Shown here in pieces: positions 1 through 6,132 of a stretch of DNA of 7,312 bases (the stretch's first letter is position 1; every line of letters begins with the position of its first letter). Below the pieces are notes generated by a model. That model did not search any database, had not been told where the DNA came from, and saw only the letters and a program-made list of their open reading frames with translations. Source of the DNA: an uncultured Clostridium sp. (lineage in GTDB: Bacteria; Bacillota; Clostridia; TANB77; CAG-508); NCBI GenBank assembly GCA_947426875.1, contig CANEFU010000057.1:1-7312 (forward strand). Reading direction: 5' to 3'. Position numbers and translations under genes: made by a program.

Positions 1-91
1 AACTTGCCATTTAAACCCGGAATGTTTGGCAACTTAAACCTGGAATGTTTGGCAACTCTTTTGGCAACCCTTTGGCATCTTAAACCCGGAA
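1..91. other. Non-coding region downstream of whiA, left window edge
   Basis: This stretch follows the whiA stop codon in the direction of transcription and contains no credible gene. Nearly all of it is the 23-bp-period repeat array described separately. I see no GC-rich hairpin followed by a T-run that would make an intrinsic terminator for the whiA operon. Either termination lies beyond the left edge or the operon continues. At the very edge, TTGCCA (4-9) is complementary to TGGCAA (27-32), so the outermost unit could form a 6-bp stem with a 17-nt loop. Confidence 0.6.
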
Positions 92-102
92 TTATTGGCA
101 AT
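11..102. repeat. Tandem array of four 23-bp units overlapping the whiA stop codon
   Basis: Units start at 11, 34, 57 and 80. On the plus strand a unit begins TTAAACCCGGAAT and ends TTTGGCAAC. Units 11-33 and 34-56 differ at one base (C18 versus T41). Unit 80-102 matches the first at 20 of 23 positions. Unit 57-79 keeps the 23-bp phase but only its last third resembles the others; it carries TTTGGCAAC (60-68) followed by TTTGGCATC (71-79). The final unit runs into whiA, covering its stop codon (92-94) and most of its last three sense codons. A period of 23 is not a multiple of three, so this is not a protein repeat. There are no unique spacers, so it is not a CRISPR array. Function is unknown. 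The array may extend left of the window. Confidence 0.85.
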
Positions 103-955
103 CATTTGCAATTTCTATTATTTTTTTCAAACGATAGTTTACTCCTGATTTCCCAACTGGTTCTTTTAATAATTTTCCTAGTTCTATTAATGGCATGTCT
201 GGATTTTCTAATCGTAAAGTGGCTATTTCTTTTAAGTTATCATCTAATTTTTTGAATTTTCCTGTTTCTTGCAATTTTCTGATAGCTGCAATTTGCTGTA
301 TAGAAGCATTTATTGTTTTATTTAGATTAGCTGTCTCACAATTGACTAATCGATTCACTTTTCCTCTCATTTCTTTTTGTATTCTAATATCTTCAAATTG
401 CATAACTGCTTTATTGGCTCCTATTAAAGCTAGAAATTTTGATATCTCTTCTCCTTCTTTTATATAAATTGCCGTTTGAAAAGTTTTTACATGAACTCCC
501 ATTAGCTGTAATATCCTAACTAGCTCTTCTAAGTTGTCTTGATTTCCGATTCCTACTTCTAAATGATATTCTCTTTCTGGATTATTAACAGAGCCTGAAC
601 CCATAAAGGCTCCCCTAATAATAGCTTTTAAATTTTCCTCTTTTTCATTTTTTTCTACCTTAAAATAAATTTGTTCGTTCTGTATTGGAAGTAAATTCAC
701 ATCCTTTATTTTTAATGTGATAATAAACGCTTTTCCTGATACCTCTATTTTGTGATTGATATCTAAATTAGATAATAATTTAGAAAAACGGTTAATATTA
801 TAATCACTTTCTGTTGAAAATCTGATTTCTTTGTTATTGATTATATTGGTATTTCCAGATATAAAATATCCTATCAATTCGTTTTTTACAATTTCTTTAT
901 TTGACAAGTTACTATTTTTATTTAATTCTTGCTTAATATCATAAGAAAATGACAT
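92..955 (-). CDS. whiA: WhiA, DNA-binding protein (sporulation/division regulator family)
   Basis: WhiA proteins combine a degenerate LAGLIDADG homing-endonuclease fold with a C-terminal helix-turn-helix domain. They act as transcription factors in Streptomyces sporulation and affect division and chromosome segregation in Bacillus. The 287-residue protein shows the family marks. GAFMGSGSV at 115-123 is the LAGLIDADG-like core. VNRLVNCETANLNKTI at 200-215 follows. The C-terminal HTH spans about 241-283 with LRLENPD, ELGKLL and GKSGVNYRLKKI. It is somewhat shorter than Bacillus WhiA at the N-terminal side. The start ATG directly abuts the prmC stop (TAAATG), and an AGGGG ribosome site lies inside the last prmC codons, so translation is probably coupled. 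In many Firmicutes whiA follows rapZ and yvcK; neither is seen here. The last codons and stop lie in the 23-bp repeat array, which could have altered the C-terminus (ending NDCQ). Confidence 0.95.
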   Translation of the reverse strand: MSFSYDIKQELNKNSNLSNKEIVKNELIGYFISGNTNIINNKEIRFSTESDYNINRFSKLLSNLDINHKIEVSGKAFIITLKIKDVNLLPIQNEQIYFKVEKNEKEENLKAIIRGAFMGSGSVNNPEREYHLEVGIGNQDNLEELVRILQLMGVHVKTFQTAIYIKEGEEISKFLALIGANKAVMQFEDIRIQKEMRGKVNRLVNCETANLNKTINASIQQIAAIRKLQETGKFKKLDDNLKEIATLRLENPDMPLIELGKLLKEPVGKSGVNYRLKKIIEIANDCQ

Positions 956-1804
956 TTAATCCCCTACTTTCGTTATTATTACTCTATCATTCCCATACAA
1001 GTCTTTTTTGCTATAAGTATCTATGTATTTTCCTTCTTGCTCAATCAACTCAATAACATCTATTTTTTGGTCATACCCTATCTCCAAGCATAAATATCCT
1101 TTATATTTTAGAAATTCATAAGAGTGATGAATTATTTTACGATAAAAGTCCAACCCATCCTGACCTCCGTCTAAAGCTATGTGAGGCTCTTTTTGTACCT
1201 CTTTATCTAATGTTTTTATAACTTCCTTTTTAATATACGGTGGATTTGATACAATCATATCGTATTTTTCTTTTGGCAATTCTTCAAACAAATTAGATGG
1301 AAGAAAAGCAATTTGTTTATCTACCTGTTGTTTCTTAGCATTTATCTCTGCTATCTCTAAAGCCTTTTCACTTATATCAGTAGCTGTAATTTGACTATTT
1401 TCTATATATTTGGCAAGTGACACAGCAATTGCTCCACTACCTGTGCATAAATCCAATATCTTTTTAGCATTTATTTTTTTGGCAATTCGAATTACCTCCT
1501 CCACTAACACTTCTGTATCTGGTCTAGGTATTAATACATTATCATTTACATAGAAATCCATTTTCATAAACTCTTGTCTATGTGTGATATGTTGCAAAGG
1601 AATTCCTTTTGCTAATTGTTCCATTGCTTCAAAATACTTCTTTTCTTGAATTGGTGTTAATTTCTTCTCATCATATACCATCACATATTGCCTTGTTTGA
1701 TTCAATATAAATTGCATAACTAACCTAGCCTTTAATTTAGGACTCTCTATCTTTTTCATCTTTAATTGTATCGTTCCTTTATTTAACGCTTCTCTTATTT
1801 TCAT
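956..1804 (-). CDS. prmC: PrmC, peptide chain release factor N5-glutamine methyltransferase
   Basis: PrmC methylates the glutamine of the GGQ motif in release factors RF1 and RF2, using S-adenosylmethionine, in the cytoplasm. The 282-residue protein has normal family length. The N-terminal helical release-factor-binding domain covers about 1-75 and is followed by PLQHITHRQEF (69-79) and VLIPRPDTE (90-98). SAM-binding motif I is DLCTGSGAIAVSLA at 118-131, and an acidic ribose-contact region ATDIS lies near 141-145. The catalytic NPPY is at 187-190, and the late motif LYGNDRV is at 269-275. The ATG is preceded by AGAAGGTG about 5 nt upstream, which supports this start. It lies between a YjbR-like gene and whiA; the usual partner prfA is absent from the window. 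The 74-nt gap before it holds a palindromic REP-like element that would sit in its leader. Confidence 0.96.
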   Translation of the reverse strand: MKIREALNKGTIQLKMKKIESPKLKARLVMQFILNQTRQYVMVYDEKKLTPIQEKKYFEAMEQLAKGIPLQHITHRQEFMKMDFYVNDNVLIPRPDTEVLVEEVIRIAKKINAKKILDLCTGSGAIAVSLAKYIENSQITATDISEKALEIAEINAKKQQVDKQIAFLPSNLFEELPKEKYDMIVSNPPYIKKEVIKTLDKEVQKEPHIALDGGQDGLDFYRKIIHHSYEFLKYKGYLCLEIGYDQKIDVIELIEQEGKYIDTYSKKDLYGNDRVIITKVGD

Positions 1805-1820
1805 ATCACACCTTCTTTCT

Positions 1821-1874
1821 TATGTCCCATTGGGGACGTTTCTTTTCGAACCTTTTTGTCCCTTTAGGGACATA
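1821..1874. repeat. REP-like palindromic element between yjbR-like gene and prmC
   Basis: The outer arms TATGTCCC (1821-1828) and GGGACATA (1867-1874) are perfect 8-bp complements. Inside are two small hairpins: GTCCC-ATTG-GGGAC (1824-1837) and TGTCCC-TTTA-GGGACA (1857-1872). TTCGAA (1845-1850) is near the centre. The segment ATTGGGGACGTTTCT (1829-1843) is identical over 15 nt to the complement of the core repeated twice at 3213-3228 and 3247-3262. Here it runs on the plus strand, opposite to its orientation in the other element. The element fills most of the 74-nt gap and is far more GC-rich than its surroundings. Paired hairpins in an operon gap resemble REP/BIME elements. There is no T-run placed to make it a clear terminator for the minus-strand transcript. 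Confidence 0.75.
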
Positions 1875-1878
1875 TCTT

Positions 1879-2271
1879 CTAGCCTATGTTTGTCTTGTTG
1901 ATTTCTTTTTGCACTTTTGGGGAGAAAGTTTTTACGACTTCTTGATAAGAATGGTCTATCATTTCTAATAGTATTTCTTCTTCTATTTCATTTATATATA
2001 TTGTATTCCTGTGCATTGCTTGTAGTCCTGGGCAGTGGTAACCTTTTACCACTATTCCTTCATATTGTTTTCTATACATTTCCGCTAATAATGGCTCACA
2101 TTTGAGCGTAATTTTATAGTCATTTTCTAACGGATATATTTCTGCAAATATTTTATTATTTACTTTTAAACATATCGGAATTTCTCCAAATGGATAATCT
2201 ATATATGCTTTATTCTTATTTTCACAATATTGTATTAGTTCTTCTAATTTCATTTTTATACTTCTTTCCAT
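1879..2271 (-). CDS. MmcQ/YjbR family protein (DUF419-like), function unknown
   Basis: The 130-residue protein resembles the MmcQ/YjbR family, small cytoplasmic proteins with a CyaY-like 'double wing' fold and no firmly established role. Recognisable parts are DYPFGE at 25-30, the strand pair around KIFAEI and DYKITLKCEP (51-60), the PG-containing stretch KGYHCPGLQ (76-84), NTIYIN (89-94), and the terminal helix MIDHSYQEVVKTF (104-116). The usual Trp of the family's HWN segment is not obvious here (AMHRNT). No catalytic residues are expected. Two starts are possible. The ATG at 2271 has AGGA 8 nt upstream. The ATG at 2253 (residue 7, MKLEEL) gives the start typical of relatives but has a weaker ribosome site. 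It is the first gene behind the promoter at 2292-2320, giving a leader of only about 14 nt from the longer start. Confidence 0.8.
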   Translation of the reverse strand: MERSIKMKLEELIQYCENKNKAYIDYPFGEIPICLKVNNKIFAEIYPLENDYKITLKCEPLLAEMYRKQYEGIVVKGYHCPGLQAMHRNTIYINEIEEEILLEMIDHSYQEVVKTFSPKVQKEINKTNIG

Positions 2272-2291
2272 TGTTCTTATCCTATATCGTG

Positions 2292-2320
2292 ATTATATCA
2301 TATTAGGACTAATTCCTCAA
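2292..2320 (-). promoter_or_regulatory. Sigma-A-type promoter for yjbR-like/prmC/whiA
   Basis: Read on the minus strand, a -35 element TTGAGG (2320-2315) is followed by a 17-nt spacer and a perfect -10 TATAAT (2297-2292). The -10 is preceded by TG one base away, forming an extended -10 (TGATATAAT, 2300-2292). Transcription would start near 2285, just upstream of the ATG at 2271. The spacer contains a small imperfect dyad, AGGA-ATTAG-TCCT, too short to call an operator. The promoter fits tightly into the 53-nt gap after the Nudix gene. Confidence 0.75.
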
Positions 2321-2324
2321 TCAT

Positions 2325-3143
2325 TTATCTAATAATTACAATATCATAAAACTTCTCTTGAAAATGTGTCAATCTTCTTATTTCTCCATTTGTAAATCTT
2401 TTATTGGGGGGAGCAATAATTAATTTGTCATCGCTCTCTTCTATTCTATGTATTACCGCAATACACTCTCCTATATAGTCTTCCAATGGTTTATTTTCCC
2501 CTAAAATGTAGCAATCTATTTCTTCGCCATCTCCGCTAATAGTGTTAGGAAGAAATCCATAATTTAGTAAATATATATGGTCTGAATGTTGAGGATGACT
2601 ACTTCCTATCGGTCTTTCTATTTTTACTGTCACCTCTTTTCCTATATATTGAATCATTTTCATTAAATCTCTTACAAATTCCCATCTATTCTTTAAAAAT
2701 TGATTATGCTTAACCAATTCTTCTATCTCATTATACGTTGCCCATTTCACTTCACATACTTCCTCTTCTTGCATAACAATATCATCTAAATTAATATCTT
2801 GTCTTATAAAATAGGTATCTAGCCATACACTTCCTGTCCTATAATGTTTTATCAATTGTATCTGATTCCTATCCAATTTAATTCCTAATTCTTCTTGTGT
2901 TTCTCTTTCTATTGTTTGTAAACTCGTTTCTCCTTTTATTACACTTCCCCCTGTCATGGCCCATACATTAGGAGCTTGTTTCTTTTTAGGAGAACGCTTT
3001 TGAATTAATATTTGGTTTTTAAAATTTATAATCCATACATCTGCACCTAAATGATAAAATCCCTTTGGAATCGATTCTCCTTTTTTCATTGTTTCTCCTG
3101 TTGATTTTCCTTCTTGATTTAATATTTCCCATATTTCTTCCAT
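2325..3143 (-). CDS. Nudix hydrolase fused to inorganic pyrophosphatase-like domain
   Basis: The protein has two domains. Numbering is from the ATG at 3143 (272 residues). The Nudix domain spans about 1-165 and contains WAMTGGS and a complete Nudix box from G66 to I88 (G-X5-E-X7-RE-T-X-EE-X-GI). This fold cleaves nucleoside diphosphates linked to another group; the box does not tell the substrate. The second domain, about 167-272, resembles family I inorganic pyrophosphatases. It has RPIGSSHP, NYGFLPNT (194-201), DGEEID (D205, E207, D210; the family signature normally has D in the third place), and a DDK motif around 238-240. It is shorter than E. coli Ppa. A longer frame begins at the ATG at 3185 but lacks a ribosome site; the ATG at 3143 has AAAGGG 8 nt upstream, and the MEEIWEIL start fits Nudix relatives. 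Pairing a PPi-releasing and a PPi-splitting activity is a reasonable but untested inference. It follows ftsH after a 125-nt gap containing a palindromic repeat. Confidence 0.85.
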   Translation of the reverse strand: MEEIWEILNQEGKSTGETMKKGESIPKGFYHLGADVWIINFKNQILIQKRSPKKKQAPNVWAMTGGSVIKGETSLQTIERETQEELGIKLDRNQIQLIKHYRTGSVWLDTYFIRQDINLDDIVMQEEEVCEVKWATYNEIEELVKHNQFLKNRWEFVRDLMKMIQYIGKEVTVKIERPIGSSHPQHSDHIYLLNYGFLPNTISGDGEEIDCYILGENKPLEDYIGECIAVIHRIEESDDKLIIAPPNKRFTNGEIRRLTHFQEKFYDIVIIR

Positions 3144-3151
3144 TTTTCTGT

Positions 3152-3157
3152 CCCTTT
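3152..3157 (-). promoter_or_regulatory. Ribosome binding site deciding the Nudix-PPase start
   Basis: AAAGGG on the minus strand lies 8 nt before the ATG at 3143. The in-frame upstream ATG at 3185 has no purine-rich site before it (preceding bases CGTTTTGA). This favours the shorter protein beginning MEEIWEI. Confidence 0.6.
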
Positions 3158-3201
3158 CTATTAACTTTATTATTTTAAATTGCATTCAAAACGATAAAGA
3201 A

Positions 3202-3270
3202 AATGTCGCAAGGAGAAACGTCCCCAATTGCACAAAAATGTGCAAAGAGAAACGTCCCCAATACGACATT
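3202..3270. repeat. REP-like nested palindromic element between ftsH and the Nudix gene
   Basis: The outer arms AATGTCG (3202-3208) and CGACATT (3264-3270) are perfect complements. The centre is a perfect 7-bp hairpin TTGCACA-AAAA-TGTGCAA (3228-3245). Between centre and arms on each side is a direct, not inverted, repeat GAGAAACGTCCCCAAT (3213-3228 and 3247-3262). The element is thus two similar units whose flanks pair crosswise. The right arm overlaps the ftsH stop codon by two bases (3269-3270). On the transcript strand the outer arm is followed by UUUCUUU, so a weak terminator or attenuator role is possible, but the outer stem encloses 55 nt and is short. The core recurs once at 1829-1843 in the opposite orientation. 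Confidence 0.8.
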
Positions 3271-5062
3271 AATCAAAAAACTTTTTAAAGTCTTCTTCAT
3301 TGATTTTTTCTTTTTGTAATAGTGCTTCTGCTATTATATCTAATTTATCTCTATGTTGTTTTAATAGCATTTGAGCATCATTGTAGGCTGTGTCTATTAG
3401 TGTTTTTACTTCTTGTCCTATTTTGTCTCCAATGTTTTCTCCAAACATTTGCATTTCATATGGTTCTTTTCCTTGAAAGTCAATTGGTCCTAATGTGTCA
3501 CTCATTCCATATTTGGTTACCATGTCTCTTGCTATTTGAGTAGCTACTTCTATGTCATTGCTTGCTCCTGTTGAGATATCATCTAGTACCAATTTTTCAG
3601 CGGCTCTTCCCCCTAGTAACATGATTAGTTTTTCTTGCATTTCTGTTTTAGAAATATAGTATTTATCTTCATCTGATTTGTGCATTGTGTATCCACCTGC
3701 TACTCCTCTTGGAATGATAGATACTTCTTTTACGTCTGGTTGTGTTGGTAGATATCTGCTAACTACAGCATGTCCTGCTTCGTGATAAGCTGTTAATTTT
3801 TTGTCCTTTTCTGAATAAACTCTAGTGCGTTTTTCTAATCCTACTATTACTTTTTTTACTGCTTCTTCAATGTCTTCGTTTTCAATATCTTCATGTTTAT
3901 TTTTGGTAGCGATAATCGCTGCTTCATTTAAGATATTGGCAAGCTCTGCTCCTGTAAATCCTGCCGTATCTTCTGCTATACTTTCTAAGTTTACGTCATC
4001 TGCTATTCTTTTTTCTTTACTATGAATTTTTAATATTTCTAATCTTCCTTTTAAATCTGGTGTTGGAATGGTTATTTGTCTGTCAAATCTTCCTGGGCGA
4101 AGTAATGCTTTGTCTAGCATTTCTGGTCTATTGGTTGCAGCTAATACAATGATGGTCTCCTCTGAACTAAATCCATCCATTTCTACTAGTAATTGATTTA
4201 AAGTTTGATTATTTTCTGTTTCTGCTCCACTATTGGAACTTCTTCTAGACCCTATGGCATCTATCTCATCAATAAATACGATACAGGGTGCTAATTTTCT
4301 TGCTTTTTCAAATAGTTTTCTAACACGAGAGGCACCAAGCCCTGCAAACATTTCAATAAATTCAGAACCACTCATAGATATAAATGGTACATCAGCTTCT
4401 CCTGCTATTGCTTTTGCGATTAATGTTTTTCCCGTTCCTGGTTTTCCATATAACAAAACGCCTTTTGGAATTCTAGCTCCCATCTTAGTAAATTTCTCTG
4501 GTTTCTTTAAGAACTCTACAATTTCTACTAATTCTTCTTTTTCTTCATCTAATCCTGCTACATCCTCAAATTTTACTTTTGTCTTTCTTTCTGTATCATC
4601 ATATACCTTTCCTTTTTCTCCTAATCCTTGCATTTTAAATATCATGACAAATAAAGCAAGCATAATTAGTGTTGGTAAAAATGATATGACAAATGATGGT
4701 ATTTGTGCTAATACACTTCTAGGTTTCTGCACTAATTCAATTTCATTTCCCTCTGCTACTTTTTCTTGTACTAATCCTATAAAAGTTTCTGTATTAGGAA
4801 CAATTGCTGTCTTTTCTTTTTCTACATTCTTTTGCTTTACTTTAACTGTTGTACTACCAACTGTCATCTCTATTTTTTCTATATTTCCATAGGACAATTC
4901 TTTAATTAAATCGGTATAAGCTAATGTGTTTTCATCATCTTTGTCTTTCTGATTCATATAAACTACTGTCAATCCTACTAAAACTACAAGTAATAGAATC
5001 AAGCTAACTAGATAAATCCAAAGGTTTTTATTTTTTTGCTTATTCTCTTTTTTCTTGCTCAT
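3269..5062 (-). CDS. ftsH: FtsH, ATP-dependent membrane-anchored zinc metalloprotease
   Basis: FtsH forms a membrane-anchored hexamer that extracts and degrades misfolded membrane proteins and short-lived cytoplasmic regulators. The 597-residue protein has a Lys-rich cytoplasmic start, a membrane segment at about 14-36, an extracytoplasmic domain at about 40-118, and a second membrane segment at about 121-143. The AAA+ domain spans roughly 166-405: Walker A GKPGTGKT (206-213), pore loop MFAG (238-241), Walker B CIVFIDE (260-266) and second region of homology ATNRPEMLDKALLRPGRFDR (309-328). The M41 peptidase has zinc motif HEAGH (427-431) and a third ligand Asp about 503 in STGASNDI. All key residues are intact. 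Compared with common sequences, Walker A has K207 in place of the usual Pro, and the pore has FAG for FVG, with the important Phe kept. The C-terminus is compact, without the long tail of E. coli FtsH. An AGAGG ribosome site lies 7 nt before the ATG. Confidence 0.98.
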   Translation of the reverse strand: MSKKKENKQKNKNLWIYLVSLILLLVVLVGLTVVYMNQKDKDDENTLAYTDLIKELSYGNIEKIEMTVGSTTVKVKQKNVEKEKTAIVPNTETFIGLVQEKVAEGNEIELVQKPRSVLAQIPSFVISFLPTLIMLALFVMIFKMQGLGEKGKVYDDTERKTKVKFEDVAGLDEEKEELVEIVEFLKKPEKFTKMGARIPKGVLLYGKPGTGKTLIAKAIAGEADVPFISMSGSEFIEMFAGLGASRVRKLFEKARKLAPCIVFIDEIDAIGSRRSSNSGAETENNQTLNQLLVEMDGFSSEETIIVLAATNRPEMLDKALLRPGRFDRQITIPTPDLKGRLEILKIHSKEKRIADDVNLESIAEDTAGFTGAELANILNEAAIIATKNKHEDIENEDIEEAVKKVIVGLEKRTRVYSEKDKKLTAYHEAGHAVVSRYLPTQPDVKEVSIIPRGVAGGYTMHKSDEDKYYISKTEMQEKLIMLLGGRAAEKLVLDDISTGASNDIEVATQIARDMVTKYGMSDTLGPIDFQGKEPYEMQMFGENIGDKIGQEVKTLIDTAYNDAQMLLKQHRDKLDIIAEALLQKEKINEEDFKKFFD

Positions 5063-5088
5063 CTTTTATCCTCTCTTTCTTTTTCAAA

Positions 5089-6132
5089 TTATGCATTAGA
5101 ACCTTGTGGCTCACCATTCTCTCCTGTTTTATTATCCTTTTTTTCCTCTTCTTTATCCTTCTTCTTTCTCTCTTCTTTCTCTTTTTCTTGTCTTTCCTGT
5201 TCTTCTTTTTCTTCCATTTCTTTTCTTACAATTTCCTGTGCTTCTGCCAATTTCATCAATTCCATCTGTCTTTTCATAAATTCTGTTTTCAACAGGAATA
5301 TAGCTGCTACCAAATAAATTGCTGCCACTGAAATATACATTACTTGGAAATATTCCATGTTAAAATCAATAAATATATTGATAGCAACATACAACACGTT
5401 TAAGAAAATAGATAGTGTAAGTGCATAAATGGACATATTGAATACAGCTACAAATCTCATCTTAATTCGTGCAATCCATGTTGTTAAGTAACCAAATACA
5501 CTTAAAAATACGGCATTGGATAAAGTTGTTAAAAGATACATGATAAAACTATAAATAAATATTGTTAAAAATATACTTACATACAAAGTAATTACTTGCG
5601 AACTATTCATGTAGTCTATCACCGTTTGTTTCGTAAATTCTGTCATTCCCATTTGTCCTAATATTTCGCCATAATTATAATTGATGGTTCCTGTTACTGC
5701 TGCATTTTTCAAAATCACTCTATCTTTTAGTATAATCATTCCGCTTCCTGCTTTTTGGATTTCATTCCTATATTGATTTATGGTTTGCTCATCCTCTGTT
5801 TTGGTATCAATTATCGTCCTTCCTATATACGAATTATCTTCTAAAATTGTCCATCTTTGCTCTGATGAAACATCTAATATTCCTTCTTTATAAGTAAACT
5901 CCGGAAACTCATTTTGTAAATATTGAATTCCTTCTTGTAATATTTGGTAGGTCTGATATACCATACCAAGACTTAAGACAATAGCAAGAATAGCTACTAC
6001 TTTACCTATATAAGAAAATGCTTTTCCCAATCCTTGCGCTGCCATATCTGGATATTTTTCTATTTTGGTAATAGAATCCCATACTTTTTGAAAGAACCCT
6101 ATTTTTGTTTTTTCCTGTTTTTCCTCACTCAT
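5089..6132 (-). CDS. DUF1189-like integral membrane protein with charged C-terminal tail
   Basis: The 347-residue membrane protein resembles the Firmicutes DUF1189 family, whose function is not known. An N-terminal cytoplasmic stretch is followed by a membrane segment at about 40-60. Then comes an extracytoplasmic domain of about 115 residues that begins with the family-like FPEFTYKEGIL (76-86). Further hydrophobic segments lie at about 178-201, 203-222, 228-252 and 263-282. The tail from about 284 to 335 is almost entirely Glu, Lys, Arg and Gln (for example EEKEEQERQEKEKEERKKK), probably a charged helix or coiled coil facing the cytoplasm. Its ATG overlaps the racemase stop by one base (TAATG), with an AGGGAG ribosome site 8 nt upstream, so it is probably translationally coupled. 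It ends 26 nt before ftsH. A link to FtsH substrate handling is only suggested by neighbourhood. Confidence 0.75.
   Translation of the reverse strand: MSEEKQEKTKIGFFQKVWDSITKIEKYPDMAAQGLGKAFSYIGKVVAILAIVLSLGMVYQTYQILQEGIQYLQNEFPEFTYKEGILDVSSEQRWTILEDNSYIGRTIIDTKTEDEQTINQYRNEIQKAGSGMIILKDRVILKNAAVTGTINYNYGEILGQMGMTEFTKQTVIDYMNSSQVITLYVSIFLTIFIYSFIMYLLTTLSNAVFLSVFGYLTTWIARIKMRFVAVFNMSIYALTLSIFLNVLYVAINIFIDFNMEYFQVMYISVAAIYLVAAIFLLKTEFMKRQMELMKLAEAQEIVRKEMEEKEEQERQEKEKEERKKKDKEEEKKDNKTGENGEPQGSNA

Noticed and set aside
11..102. Possible CRISPR array
   Set aside because: Units are contiguous with no unique spacers, the period is only 23 bp, and no cas gene is present.
4..255. Plus-strand 83-codon open frame over the left repeat array
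   Set aside because: It runs from the 23-bp array into the antisense of the whiA C-terminus, with no ribosome site or family resemblance.
1805..1878. Riboswitch or T-box in the prmC leader
   Set aside because: The 74 nt are explained by the palindromic element plus a normal ribosome site; no known aptamer or T-box motif is recognisable.
3158..3201. Separate promoter for the Nudix-PPase gene
   Set aside because: AT-rich -10-like strings (TAAAAT, TAATAA) occur on the minus strand, but none has a reasonable -35 at 16-18 nt.
3202..3270. Intrinsic terminator for the ftsH transcript
   Set aside because: The compact inner hairpin is followed by UUGGGGACG, not a U-run. The outer stem is followed by U-rich sequence but is only 7 bp and encloses 55 nt. 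Termination is possible but not supported enough to annotate.
4233..4892. A 219-codon open frame on the plus strand, antisense to ftsH
   Set aside because: It lies wholly within the AAA+ and N-terminal coding region of ftsH, has low-complexity Ser/Phe/Ile-rich composition typical of reverse reading, and matches no family I recognise.
5036..5331. Plus-strand open frames rich in Phe, Leu and Ser opposite the DUF1189-like tail
   Set aside because: They are the reverse reading of the Glu/Lys-rich tail codons. The hydrophobic look is an artefact of GAA/AAA/AAG complement.
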